Positions 26,601 through 34,530 of a DNA stretch of 64,000 nt are shown here, piece by piece. The translations under genes and the position numbers were made by a program. Numbering within the stretch: position 1 is the first letter of the stretch; each line of letters begins with the position of its first letter. A model generated the notes under the pieces. The model was not told the origin of the DNA. It made no database searches and was given only the letters and a program-made list of their open reading frames with translations. This DNA comes from Actinomadura macrotermitis (lineage in GTDB: Bacteria; Actinomycetota; Actinomycetes; Streptosporangiales; Streptosporangiaceae), in assembly GCF_009604375.1 (NCBI RefSeq), contig NZ_WEGH01000001.1, positions 1,426,001 to 1,490,000 of the forward strand. Direction: 5' to 3'.

Positions 26601-27515
26601 TCAGGCCAGGCCGGCCTTCTTCAGCCAGGTGGCGGCCACGTCCTTCGGGTCGGCCTTGTCGACCGACATCGAGGTGTTCATGTCCAGCAGGTCCTGCGTC
26701 GTCAGCTTCGCCGAGATCGCGTTCAGCACCTCCTGGGCCTTGGCGTCGACCTTGGACTTGTAGATCAGCGGCGTCACGTTCTGCGCCGGGAAGACGAACT
26801 TGGGGTCCTCCAGCGCCACGAACTTGTTGCGGGTGATCGCGGCGTCGGTGCTGAACAGGTTCGCGGCCTGGACAGAGCCCTGCTTCAGGCGCGCCACGGT
26901 GATCGGGCCGGCGGTGTCCAGGGACTTGAACTCCTTGAACTCCACCCCGTACTTCTCCTTGATGCCGACCAGGCCGGACTGGCGGGTCTTGAACTCCGAC
27001 GGCCCGCCGATGGTGAGCTGCCCGGCCACCGGCTTGAGGTCGGCGATGGTCTTCAGCTTGTACTTGGTCGCGGTCTCCTGGGTGACCACGACCGCGTCCT
27101 TGTCCTCGGCCTGCGCCGAGTTCAGGATGCTCAGCGCCGCCGGCAGCTTGGACTTCAGGGCCTCGTTCACCTGGTCGGTGGTGGTGGCCGTGGCCTTCTT
27201 GTCGATGTGCAGCAGCAGGTTGCCGTTGTAGTCGGGCACGACCGAGAGCTGGCCCTCGGAGATGGCCTTGAAGTAGGCCTCCCGGGTGCCGGCCATCTTG
27301 ACGTCGGAGGAGATGCCCTTGGCCTTCAGCGCCTGGGCGTAGACCTCGCCGAGCGCCTGGCTCTCGGGGAAGTCCGCAGTGCCGATCACCAGGCCGCCGC
27401 CACCGCCGCTGCTCTTCTTCAGCGGGTCGCCCCCGCCGTCCTTGCTGTCGCCGCACGCGGACAGGGCCAGCACGCCGGCGAGCAGCAGCGCCGCGCCACG
27501 GGTCATACGAAGCAT
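26601..27515 (-). CDS. Quaternary-amine ABC transporter substrate-binding lipoprotein (OpuAC/ProX type)
   Basis: 304-aa receptor. A lipoprotein signal ends in LSAC (Cys21). The mature protein has the OpuAC-type layout: GLVIGTADFPESQALGEVYAQALKAKG, then VPDYNGNLLLHI, LTIGGPSEFKTRQSGLVGIKEKYG and a final hinge LLDMNTSMSVDKADPKDVAATWLKKAGL. Members bind betaine, choline, carnitine or ergothioneine, all trimethylammonium compounds. Last gene of the transporter operon, 37 bp after the second permease. Confidence 0.87.
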   Translation of the reverse strand: MLRMTRGAALLLAGVLALSACGDSKDGGGDPLKKSSGGGGGLVIGTADFPESQALGEVYAQALKAKGISSDVKMAGTREAYFKAISEGQLSVVPDYNGNLLLHIDKKATATTTDQVNEALKSKLPAALSILNSAQAEDKDAVVVTQETATKYKLKTIADLKPVAGQLTIGGPSEFKTRQSGLVGIKEKYGVEFKEFKSLDTAGPITVARLKQGSVQAANLFSTDAAITRNKFVALEDPKFVFPAQNVTPLIYKSKVDAKAQEVLNAISAKLTTQDLLDMNTSMSVDKADPKDVAATWLKKAGLA

Positions 27516-27552
27516 CCGTCAGATTCCTTTCGAAAAAACCGATAAGCCGGTG

Positions 27553-28242
27553 TCAGGAGCCCGCCGTCCGCCGCAGGCCCGGGGAGACGGCCGTGCGCGA
27601 CAGCAGGCTGAACAGGAACTGGATGAGGAAGGCCAGCAGGATCACCAGGATCGCGCCGCCCGCGGTGGTGTCGTACTCCTGGCGCTTCAGGCCGTCGATG
27701 ATGAACCGGCCGAGGCCGCCGAGGCCGACGAACGCCGCGATCGCCGCGGTCGACACGATCTGGATCGCGGCGGTGCGCAGCCCGAGCAGGACCAGCGGCA
27801 GCGCCAGCGGCGTCTCCACCCGCCACAGCACCTGCCGGCCGGTCATCCCCATGCCCTCGGCGGCGTCGCGCAGCTCCGGCTCGACCTGCTGGACGCCGGT
27901 GTAGGCGTTCACCAGGACCGGCGGGACCGCCAGCACCACCAGCGGGATCAAGATCGGCACCAGGTCGCTGGCGCTCAGCGTGACCACCAGCGTCAGCAGG
28001 CCGAGCGTCGGCAGCGCGCGGGCGCCGTTGGCCGACAGCAGCACCGACAGGCCGAGCCCCGACGACGCGCGGCCGCGCACGTGCCCGAGCAGCAGGCCGA
28101 GCGGCAGCGCGATCACCACGGTGATCGCGAAGGCGAGGGCGGAGTAGTACAGGTGCTCCAGCAGCCGGTGCGGGATGCCGTCGGGCCCGTGCCACTGCGC
28201 GGACTCCCCGAACCAGCGCAGCGCGTTCCAGATCGCGTTCAC
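27553..28242 (-). CDS. Quaternary-amine ABC transporter permease 2
   Basis: 229-aa inner-membrane permease with about five or six helices. The binding-protein-dependent transport signature is in the region EPELRDAAEGMGMTGRQVLWRVETPLALPLVLLGLR, which docks on the ATPase. Starts with GTG within the stop of permease 1 (GTGA). The frame upstream of this start is a shadow of permease 1. Confidence 0.88.
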   Translation of the reverse strand: MNAIWNALRWFGESAQWHGPDGIPHRLLEHLYYSALAFAITVVIALPLGLLLGHVRGRASSGLGLSVLLSANGARALPTLGLLTLVVTLSASDLVPILIPLVVLAVPPVLVNAYTGVQQVEPELRDAAEGMGMTGRQVLWRVETPLALPLVLLGLRTAAIQIVSTAAIAAFVGLGGLGRFIIDGLKRQEYDTTAGGAILVILLAFLIQFLFSLLSRTAVSPGLRRTAGS

Positions 28243-29012
28243 AGCGCGCCCTTTCCGGTCGGTGCGGCATCGGCGTGCGCGGGCGCGGCGACCTCGCGCG
28301 CGGCCTCCCGGGCGGCGCGGCGCCCGGCCCGGCCGCCTCCGCCGCGTGCCCGGGTCCACGGGGTGAGCAGCCGCTGCAGCACGACCAGCAGCACGTCCGC
28401 GACGAGCGCGAGCGCGATGGTGAGGACGATGCCGGCCAGGATCGGAGTGAGGAAGTCGCGGTTCAGGCCGTCGGTGAACAGCTGGCCGAGGCCGCCGACG
28501 CCGATCAGCGCGCCGACGCTGACCAGGCTGATGTTGGAGACCGTGGTGACCCGCAGGCCCGCCATGACGACCGGCAGCGCGATCGGCAGCTCCACCTGGA
28601 CCAGCCGGCGCAGCGTGCCGAAGCCCATCGCGACAGCCGACAGCCGCACGTGCTCGGGCACCGACCGCAGCCCGTCCACCACCGCCGGGAGCAGCACCGA
28701 CAGGGTGTACATGGTCAGCGGGATCATCACGGTGGTGCGGGTCAGCCCGGTGAACGGGATGAGCACGATGAACAGCGCGATCGCCGGCAGCGCGTACAGG
28801 GCGCTGGTGAGGCCGGTGACCGGCGCGTACAGCCGCCGCCACCGCACGCAGGCCAGACCGGCCGGCAGCGCGATCGCCAGGCCGATCAGGATCGGCACCA
28901 CCGACATGAGCACGTGGTCGGACAGCAGCGAGCCGATCTCGTCGGTGTTGCGGTCCAGCCAGTTCCAGTTGATGAGCGGCTCGCCGTCGTCGCCGAACGC
29001 GAGCGGGCTCAC
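28239..29012 (-). CDS. Quaternary-amine ABC transporter permease 1
   Basis: 257-aa permease with the ATPase-docking loop VPEHVRLSAVAMGFGTLRRLVQVELPIALPVVMAGLRV and multiple hydrophobic segments. The C-terminus carries a basic/Ala-rich cytoplasmic tail. Paralogous to permease 2, as in two-permease OpuC/ProU-like systems. GTG start overlaps the ATPase stop by four bases. Confidence 0.88.
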   Translation of the reverse strand: MSPLAFGDDGEPLINWNWLDRNTDEIGSLLSDHVLMSVVPILIGLAIALPAGLACVRWRRLYAPVTGLTSALYALPAIALFIVLIPFTGLTRTTVMIPLTMYTLSVLLPAVVDGLRSVPEHVRLSAVAMGFGTLRRLVQVELPIALPVVMAGLRVTTVSNISLVSVGALIGVGGLGQLFTDGLNRDFLTPILAGIVLTIALALVADVLLVVLQRLLTPWTRARGGGGRAGRRAAREAAREVAAPAHADAAPTGKGAL

Positions 29013-29830
29013 CGGTCGGCCGCCTGGGGGCCGGCGACCGGGCGCTCGGCGGCGGCCTCGGCGTCCAGCTCCTGGGTGAAGCGCAGCCGGCGGATGCCGC
29101 GCTCGCCGCCGAGGAAGTCGCGGACGAAGTCGTTGGCCGGGGCGTCCAGCAGCTCGTCGGGCGTCGCGTACTGGGCGAGCTTCCCGCCGACCTGGAACAC
29201 CGCGATGCGGTTGCCGAGCTTGATCGCCTCGTCGATGTCGTGGGTGACGAACACGATCGTCTTCTCCACCTCGCTCTGCAGCCGCAGGAACTCCTCCTGC
29301 AGGCTGGCGCGCACGATGGGGTCGACGGCGCTGAACGGCTCGTCCATCAGCAGGATCGGCGGGTCGGCCGCGAGCGCGCGGGCGACGCCGACGCGCTGCT
29401 GCTGGCCGCCCGACAGCTGCGCCGGGTAACGCTTGGCGAGCCCCTGGTCGAGGCCGACGCGCTCCATCAGCTCGTAGGCGTGCGCGCGGGCCTTCTTCTT
29501 GTCCTGGCCGAGCAGGAACGGCACGGTGGCGATGTTGTCGACGATCGTGCGGTGCGGGAACAGGCCTGCCTGCTGGATGACGTAGCCGATGCCGCGGCGC
29601 AGCGTGGGCGGGTCGACGTCGCGGATGTTCTTCCCGTCCACGCTGATGGTGCCCGAGGTGGCCTCGACCATCCTGTTGACCATCCGCAGCGTGGTGGTCT
29701 TGCCGCAGCCCGACGGGCCGACCAGCACGGTCAGGCTGCCCGCGGGGATCTCCAGGTCCAGCTCGTCGACGGCCACGGTGCCGTCGGGGTAGCGCTTGGT
29801 CACGCCCTCGAAGGTGATCAAACGATTCAC
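29009..29830 (-). CDS. Quaternary-amine ABC transporter ATPase (OpuCA/ProV type)
   Basis: 273-aa ATP-binding subunit. Walker A is GPSGCGKTT, the Q loop is in VIQQAGLFPHRT, the signature is LSGGQQQR, Walker B is ILLMDEPFSAVD and the switch His is in FVTHDIDEA. No CBS pair is present at the C-terminus, so it lacks the ionic-strength sensor of osmotic OpuCA proteins. The GTG start at NRLITFEGV is chosen from homology; an ATG at 29935 with a GGGAGAG site would add 35 residues that translate a DNA repeat. First gene of the four-gene operon. Confidence 0.88.
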   Translation of the reverse strand: MNRLITFEGVTKRYPDGTVAVDELDLEIPAGSLTVLVGPSGCGKTTTLRMVNRMVEATSGTISVDGKNIRDVDPPTLRRGIGYVIQQAGLFPHRTIVDNIATVPFLLGQDKKKARAHAYELMERVGLDQGLAKRYPAQLSGGQQQRVGVARALAADPPILLMDEPFSAVDPIVRASLQEEFLRLQSEVEKTIVFVTHDIDEAIKLGNRIAVFQVGGKLAQYATPDELLDAPANDFVRDFLGGERGIRRLRFTQELDAEAAAERPVAGPQAADR

Positions 29831-29871
29831 GTCCTCATCGGGCGTCGTGGCAACGCCTTCGGTCCGCTCTG

Positions 29872-29905
29872 ACAGGTGATGATCGGTCAGGTGATGATCG
29901 GTTAC
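29872..29905. repeat. Tandem 16-bp repeat in divergent promoter
   Basis: CAGGTGATGATCGGT appears twice, 16 bp apart, between the ATPase and the ammonia-lyase homologue. If the longer ATPase start is right, it would encode TDHHLTDHHL. It is more likely a regulatory repeat. Confidence 0.4.
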
Positions 29906-30016
29906 GGCTTCTACCCAACAGTAGACATCCGACACTCTCCCGCCGACCGGCGGACCCGCCGGGATGCCTCATCCTGATCATAACTACCGGAATACTCAGG
30001 AAAGTAGCGTGTCGCC

Positions 30017-31498
30017 GTGGAGCACAGCCGAATCGTTATCGACGGCACCGGTCTGGACTGCGGTCTGGTGGCCCGTGCGGCGCGCACGGACGTGATGATC
30101 GCCATATCCCCCGCCGGGCTGGACCGGGCCCGCGCGGCGGCGGAGACGGCCCGCGCGGTGGCCGCCGAGCGGCCGGTGTACGGGCGCACCACCGGCGTCG
30201 GCGCGAACCGGATGGTGAACGTGGAGTGGGAGGACGCCGACGCGCACGGCCTGCGGCTGCTGCGCAGCCACGCCGCCGGGGCCGGGCCGCTGGTCGCGCC
30301 CGAGATCGTGCGGGCGATGCTGACGGTCCGGCTGAACCAGCTCGCCGCCGGCGGCTCGGGCGTCGACCCGGGCGTGCTGCAGCCGCTCGCCGACGCGCTG
30401 AACCTCGGGCTGCTGCCGCCCGTCCCGGTGTACGGCGCGATCGGCACCGGCGACCTGACCGCGCTCGCCTCCACCGCGCTCTGCCTGCTCGGCGAGCGGG
30501 CCTGGCTGGGCGGCGTGGACGACGGGCCCGCGCGCGGCCCCGGCTTCCGGCTGCGCTCCTCCGACGCGCTGGCCTTCATCAGCTCCAACGCCGCCACCCT
30601 CGGCGAGGCCGCGCTCGCCGCCGCTGACCTGCGCACGCTGGTCGCCGCGTCCACCGCCGTCGCGGCGCTGTCGCTGCTGGCGGTGCGCGGCTCGGAGGAG
30701 CCCTACGTCCCGGCCGTGCACGACGCCTGCCCGCACCCGGGCCAGCAGGAGGTCGCCGCGGCCATGCGCGCGCTGCTGGCCTTCGACCACCCCGCCCCTG
30801 GCCGGATCCAGGACCCCTACGGCTACCGGGCGTTCCCGCAGGTGCACGGGCCGGCGCTGGAGGCCGCCCGGTACGCCGAGGGCGTGGTCACCCGGGAGAT
30901 CAACGCCCGCGCGGAGAACCCGCTGGTCGACGTGGCGGGCCGCACGGTGTGGCACAACGGCAACTTCCACACCGCCTACGTCGGCCTCGCCCTGGACGCC
31001 GCGCGGGCCGCGCTGTTCCAGACGATGGCGCTGTCGGCGGCCCGGCTCGGCACGCTCACCGAGCCGTCCTTCACCGGCCTGTACCCGTTCCAGGCGGCCA
31101 CCGAGGCGTCCTCGGGGATCATGATCCTGGAGTACGTGGCGCACTCGGCGCTCGCCGACGTGCGGCGGCTGGCCACCCCCGCGGCGCTCGGCAGCGCGGT
31201 GCTGTCGCGCGGCGTGGAGGAGCACGCGGGCTTCTCCACCCAGGCGGCGCGGGCCACCACCGACGCGCTCGCGGCGTACCGGATCGGCCTCGGCTGCGAG
31301 CTGGTCGCGGCGGTGCGGGCGCTGCGGCTGCAGGGCCGCGCCCCGGCGGGCGGGCCGCTGAAGGACGGCTACGACCTGGCGGCGCAGGTGCTGGACGAGC
31401 GGGTGGAGGACCGCCCGCTCGACGCCGACATCGCGGCGGCCGCCGACCTGCTGCCCCGCCTCGCCGAGCTGATCGGGGAGCCGGACCCGGCCCCCTGA
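30017..31498 (+). CDS. Aromatic amino acid/histidine ammonia-lyase homologue lacking the MIO triad
   Basis: 493-aa protein with the fumarase/HAL fold. The catalytic Tyr is kept (PVYGRTTGVG, Tyr55), as are QDPYGYRAFPQVHG and the long helices. The MIO-forming Ala-Ser-Gly is replaced by Gly143-Thr144-Gly145 (AIGTGDLTALA), and the HAL motif LLNGTDG is replaced by ISSNAAT. It therefore probably does not make a normal MIO group. From memory, ergothionase, which removes trimethylamine from ergothioneine, is a MIO-less member of this fold. Divergent from a trimethylammonium-type ABC transporter, which fits such a substrate. Alternatives are another betaine lyase or an aminomutase-like protein. Confidence 0.8.
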   Translation: MEHSRIVIDGTGLDCGLVARAARTDVMIAISPAGLDRARAAAETARAVAAERPVYGRTTGVGANRMVNVEWEDADAHGLRLLRSHAAGAGPLVAPEIVRAMLTVRLNQLAAGGSGVDPGVLQPLADALNLGLLPPVPVYGAIGTGDLTALASTALCLLGERAWLGGVDDGPARGPGFRLRSSDALAFISSNAATLGEAALAAADLRTLVAASTAVAALSLLAVRGSEEPYVPAVHDACPHPGQQEVAAAMRALLAFDHPAPGRIQDPYGYRAFPQVHGPALEAARYAEGVVTREINARAENPLVDVAGRTVWHNGNFHTAYVGLALDAARAALFQTMALSAARLGTLTEPSFTGLYPFQAATEASSGIMILEYVAHSALADVRRLATPAALGSAVLSRGVEEHAGFSTQAARATTDALAAYRIGLGCELVAAVRALRLQGRAPAGGPLKDGYDLAAQVLDERVEDRPLDADIAAAADLLPRLAELIGEPDPAP

Positions 31499-31529
31499 CC
31501 GCGCTCGCGTGCCCATGCGGCCCGCCCGC

Positions 31530-32531
31530 TCAGAGCCGGCCGGTGGAGTCGCGGACGCACAGGGAGGGCTCGCGCACGACCCGGCGTTTGCGCGGTTTGC
31601 CGTCGATGACGTCGACGACCAGGCGGACCGCGGAGTGCACGATGCCGTCGATGTCCCAGTCGACGGTGGTGAGCGGCGGCGTCAGCAGCGCCGACATCGG
31701 GTGGTTGTCGTAGCCGCAGACGGCCACATCGCCGGGGGTGGCCAGGCCGAGCTCGCGGGTGGCGGCGTACACGCCGTAGGCGATGACGTCGGAGAAGCAG
31801 AACACCGCCGAGGGGCGGTCGGAGCGGTCCAGCACCCCCAGCGCGGCGGCGGTGGCGCCGGCCAGCGACTGCGGCGCGACGGCGACGTCGACGCGCAGGC
31901 CGAGCCGCTCGGCCTCGGCCTCCACGTGCACGTCGGCGGGCCGGTCGGGGGTGCCGGCGCGGGTCGGGGTGAGCACCCCGACGCGGCGGTGCCCGAGGTC
32001 GCGCAGGTGCTCCAGGGCGAGGGTGACGCCGCGCCGGTTGTCGAAGACGACCTCGCCCTGCGCCTGGCCGCCGTGCAGGCCGTCGCCGATCGACACGACC
32101 GGGACGGACTCGGCCAGCTCGGCCCACAGCGGCGCGGACGGGTCGAGCGGCTGCACGATCAGGCCGTCGACCCGCTGGTCGCGCAGCCGGCGGGCGAGGG
32201 CCAGCTCGCGCTCGGGGTCGCCGCCGGCGTCGACCAGCAGCGCGTACCGGCCGCGGGCGAGCAGCGCGCGGCCGATGCCGACGGCCAGCGACTGCTGCCA
32301 GTAGTCCTCCAGCGAGCCGCAGAGCAGCCCGACCATGTCGGTGCGGCCGCTGGCCAGGGCGCGCGCGATCGGGTGCGCCTCGTAGCCGAGCTCCTCGGCC
32401 GCGGCGCGGACCCGCTCCTGGGTCTCCTCGCTGGTCTGGATGCCGCGCAGCGCGTACGACACCGCGGCAGGCGACAGCCCCGTCGCCTGCGCGACCTCCC
32501 GGATGGTCGTGCGCTTACGCCTGTCCGCCAC
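31530..32531 (-). CDS. LacI-family transcriptional regulator
   Basis: 333-aa LacI/GalR repressor. The helix-turn-helix is at residues 8-35 (TIREVAQATGLSPAAVSYALRG), followed by the hinge ARALASG. The ligand domain resembles periplasmic sugar-binding proteins (VDGLIVQPLDPSAPLWAELAESVPVVSIGD, AVFCFSDVIAYGVYAATRELGL). It is divergent from the hydrolase/dioxygenase operon, with a triple 13-bp operator between them. A near-identical site lies upstream of egtA at 41714-41729. The ligand is not predictable. Confidence 0.9.
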   Translation of the reverse strand: MADRRKRTTIREVAQATGLSPAAVSYALRGIQTSEETQERVRAAAEELGYEAHPIARALASGRTDMVGLLCGSLEDYWQQSLAVGIGRALLARGRYALLVDAGGDPERELALARRLRDQRVDGLIVQPLDPSAPLWAELAESVPVVSIGDGLHGGQAQGEVVFDNRRGVTLALEHLRDLGHRRVGVLTPTRAGTPDRPADVHVEAEAERLGLRVDVAVAPQSLAGATAAALGVLDRSDRPSAVFCFSDVIAYGVYAATRELGLATPGDVAVCGYDNHPMSALLTPPLTTVDWDIDGIVHSAVRLVVDVIDGKPRKRRVVREPSLCVRDSTGRL

Positions 32532-32591
32532 GCCCCCAACCTTACGGGCCGCCGCTGACGATTCCAGGGCCCGTACTTGACGGCGCGTCGT

Positions 32592-32630
32592 CTGAACCGG
32601 TTCACTGAAGCGGTTAACTGATGCGGTTCA
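32592..32630. promoter_or_regulatory. Triple 13-bp LacI-type operator
   Basis: Three head-to-tail units: CTGAACCGGTTCA (32592-32604), CTGAAGCGGTTAA (32605-32617) and CTGATGCGGTTCA (32618-32630). The first holds a perfect 12-bp palindrome TGAACCGGTTCA with the central CG typical of LacI-family sites. They end 19 bp before the hydrolase start. Confidence 0.8.
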
Positions 32631-32649
32631 GCAAAAGGGAGGGAGACCC

Positions 32650-33555
32650 GTGCCCGGCGTCGACGTGCACCAGCACCTGTGGAGCACGCCGTTCACCGAG
32701 GCGCTGCGCGCCCGCACGGAATTTCCTTACCTGCGCGGCTGGACGCTCCATCTGGAGGGCGAGCCGCCCTACGAGGTGGACCCCGCCGACCACGACGCCG
32801 ACCGGCGCGCCGCGCTCGCCCGCGCCGACGGCCTGGACCGCGCCCTGGTCTCCCTGTCCACCCCGCTCGGCATCGAGTGGCTGCCGCCGGACGAGGCGCG
32901 CCCCCTGCTGGACGCCTACCACCGGGGCGCCGCCGCGCTGCCCGCGCCGTTCGGCGCCTGGGCCGCCGCGAACGTCCACACGGTCGACGCGGACGCCGTC
33001 GCCGCCGACCTCGACCTCGGCTTCGCCGGCCTGCAGCTCCCCGCGTCCGCGCTGACCGACCCGGCCGGCTACGAGCGCTGCGCGCCGCTCCTCTCCCTGC
33101 TCGAGGAGCGCGGCCTGCCGCTCTTCCTGCACCCGGGGCCGGCGCCGGCCGTGCCGGGCGTCCCGGCGTGGTGGGCGGCGCTCGTCCCCTACGCGCAGCA
33201 GATGCACGCCGCCTGGTTCGCCTTCCGCGCGTTCGGCCGTCCCCGCCATCCTCACCTGCGCATATGCTTCGCCATGCTGGCCGGGCTCGCCCCCCTGCAC
33301 GGCGAACGGCTCTCCGCGCGCGGCGGCGGGCGGGGCGAGATCGACCCGGCCGCGTTCGTCGAGACCTCCTCCTACGGCCCGCGCGCCGCCGACGCCGCCG
33401 TCCGCGCGCTCGGCGTCGACGTGGTCGTCCACGGCACCGACCGGCCCTACGCGGGCCCCCGCGACCTCGGCCTCGGCGAGGCCGCCGCCCACGCGTTCCG
33501 CGTGGCCAACCCGTACCGCCTGCTCACCGGAAAGGAGCGAAGCAATGCCGCCTGA
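32650..33555 (+). CDS. Amidohydrolase-2 family metal-dependent hydrolase
   Basis: 301-aa TIM-barrel hydrolase of the amidohydrolase-2 group. Visible metal motifs are VDVHQHLW at the N-terminus, LPLFLHPGP in the middle and the C-terminal Asp in VVHGTDRPYAGPRD. Known family reactions are decarboxylation or hydrolysis of cyclic acids and lactones; the substrate here is unknown. GTG start with a GGAGGGA site. The stop overlaps the dioxygenase start by 11 bp, so the two are co-translated. Under the triple LacI operator. Confidence 0.82.
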   Translation: MPGVDVHQHLWSTPFTEALRARTEFPYLRGWTLHLEGEPPYEVDPADHDADRRAALARADGLDRALVSLSTPLGIEWLPPDEARPLLDAYHRGAAALPAPFGAWAAANVHTVDADAVAADLDLGFAGLQLPASALTDPAGYERCAPLLSLLEERGLPLFLHPGPAPAVPGVPAWWAALVPYAQQMHAAWFAFRAFGRPRHPHLRICFAMLAGLAPLHGERLSARGGGRGEIDPAAFVETSSYGPRAADAAVRALGVDVVVHGTDRPYAGPRDLGLGEAAAHAFRVANPYRLLTGKERSNAA

Positions 33556-34129
33556 GACCCTCACCCCTGGTGCCACGACGTGTCTGGCCGAGCTGCCCGC
33601 GCGCGCGCTCGACAAACGCGAACTGCGCGAGCTGGTGGACGCCCTGGCCGACGAACCGGGCCTGTGGCGGCAGCACGTCGCCTTCTCCGACGACGAGCGG
33701 CACTACGCCTCGCTCTACCGCGACGAGCACGTGGACGTGTGGCTGCTCTGCTGGACGCCGCAGAACGACACCGGCTGGCACGACCACGACATCTCCTCGG
33801 GCGCCGTCCGGGTCGTCGCGGGCGAGCTGGCCGAGTGCAACCCGCGCATCGGCGGCGAGCACGCCGAGACCCGGATCGGCGAGGGCGCCTCGTTCTGCTT
33901 CGGCCCCGACCACATCCACCGGCTCGTCGGATCGGCCCCGGCGAGCGTGTCGATCCACGCCTACTCGCCGCCGCTGTGGCGGCTCGGCCAGTACTCCATC
34001 AGCGACGGCGGCGTGATGCGCCGGCTGTCGGTCAGCTACGCCGACGAGCTGCGCCCCGTCGACGAGCCCGCGACGGCGACCACCGCCGCGAACCCGGCGG
34101 CGAGCCCGCGCAGCAACCCCGCCTCGTAG
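33545..34129 (+). CDS. Cysteine dioxygenase-family thiol dioxygenase
   Basis: 194-aa cupin enzyme that oxidises a thiol to a sulfinate using iron and O2. The 3-His iron site is His79 and His81 (GWHDHD) plus His123 or His125 (GPDHIHRL). The Ser-His-Tyr triad is S136-I-H138-A-Y140 (SIHAYSPPL). There is no reason to prefer cysteine over 3-mercaptopropionate or another thiol. The last ~30 residues (ATATTAANPAAS) are low complexity and overlap the convergent gene region. Coupled to the hydrolase gene. Confidence 0.87.
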   Translation: MPPETLTPGATTCLAELPARALDKRELRELVDALADEPGLWRQHVAFSDDERHYASLYRDEHVDVWLLCWTPQNDTGWHDHDISSGAVRVVAGELAECNPRIGGEHAETRIGEGASFCFGPDHIHRLVGSAPASVSIHAYSPPLWRLGQYSISDGGVMRRLSVSYADELRPVDEPATATTAANPAASPRSNPAS

Positions 34130-34471
34130 TAGGCGTCGGTCACCAGGCGCACCGACGCGTAAGCGGCGGCGGCGCCCACCACGGCGGCGAGCGTGAGGCG
34201 TCCGGCCGGAAGGCCCGGCGCCTCACGCACCGCCGCCGCTGCGGCGGCCCCGGCGACCAGCAGCCCGGCGGCGGCGGCGACCGCCGGGTGCCCGAACGTC
34301 ACGCCGTAGCGGATCGCCAGCGCCGGGACGAAGAAGAAGGCCAGCCCCCACCGCAGCCCGCCCGCGATCACCTCTGTGGCCGCCGTCGCCCGTCCGCGCA
34401 CCGGCAGGCACCGCGACCAGGCTCACCGCGACCGACGCGACCACCACGGCCGTGACCACCCACGCGATCAC
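34036..34471 (-). pseudogene. Small membrane protein gene, probable frameshift
   Basis: Two adjoining frames look like one protein. The upstream frame from a GTG near 34471 reads VIAWVVTAVVVASVAVSLVAV, a membrane helix. It then changes to an out-of-frame low-complexity run, while the frame entered around 34401 continues with RGRATAATEVIAGGLRWGLAFFFVPALAIRYGVTFGHPAVAAAAGLLVAG. One extra base in the GTGCCTGCCGGTG region (about 34400-34412) would account for it. This could be a real mutation or a sequencing error. If intact, it would be a ~145-aa protein with about four helices of unknown role. Confidence 0.4.
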
Positions 34472-34530
34472 GTGAGCCCGGCCGGCGGTCCGGGGATCGG
34501 CACGCCCATCACTGATGCCCCTTCCCGTTC

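Noticed and set aside
30017..31498. Second hutH
   Set aside because: Lacks the MIO triad and the LLNG motif and is not linked to other hut genes; annotated as a MIO-less homologue instead.
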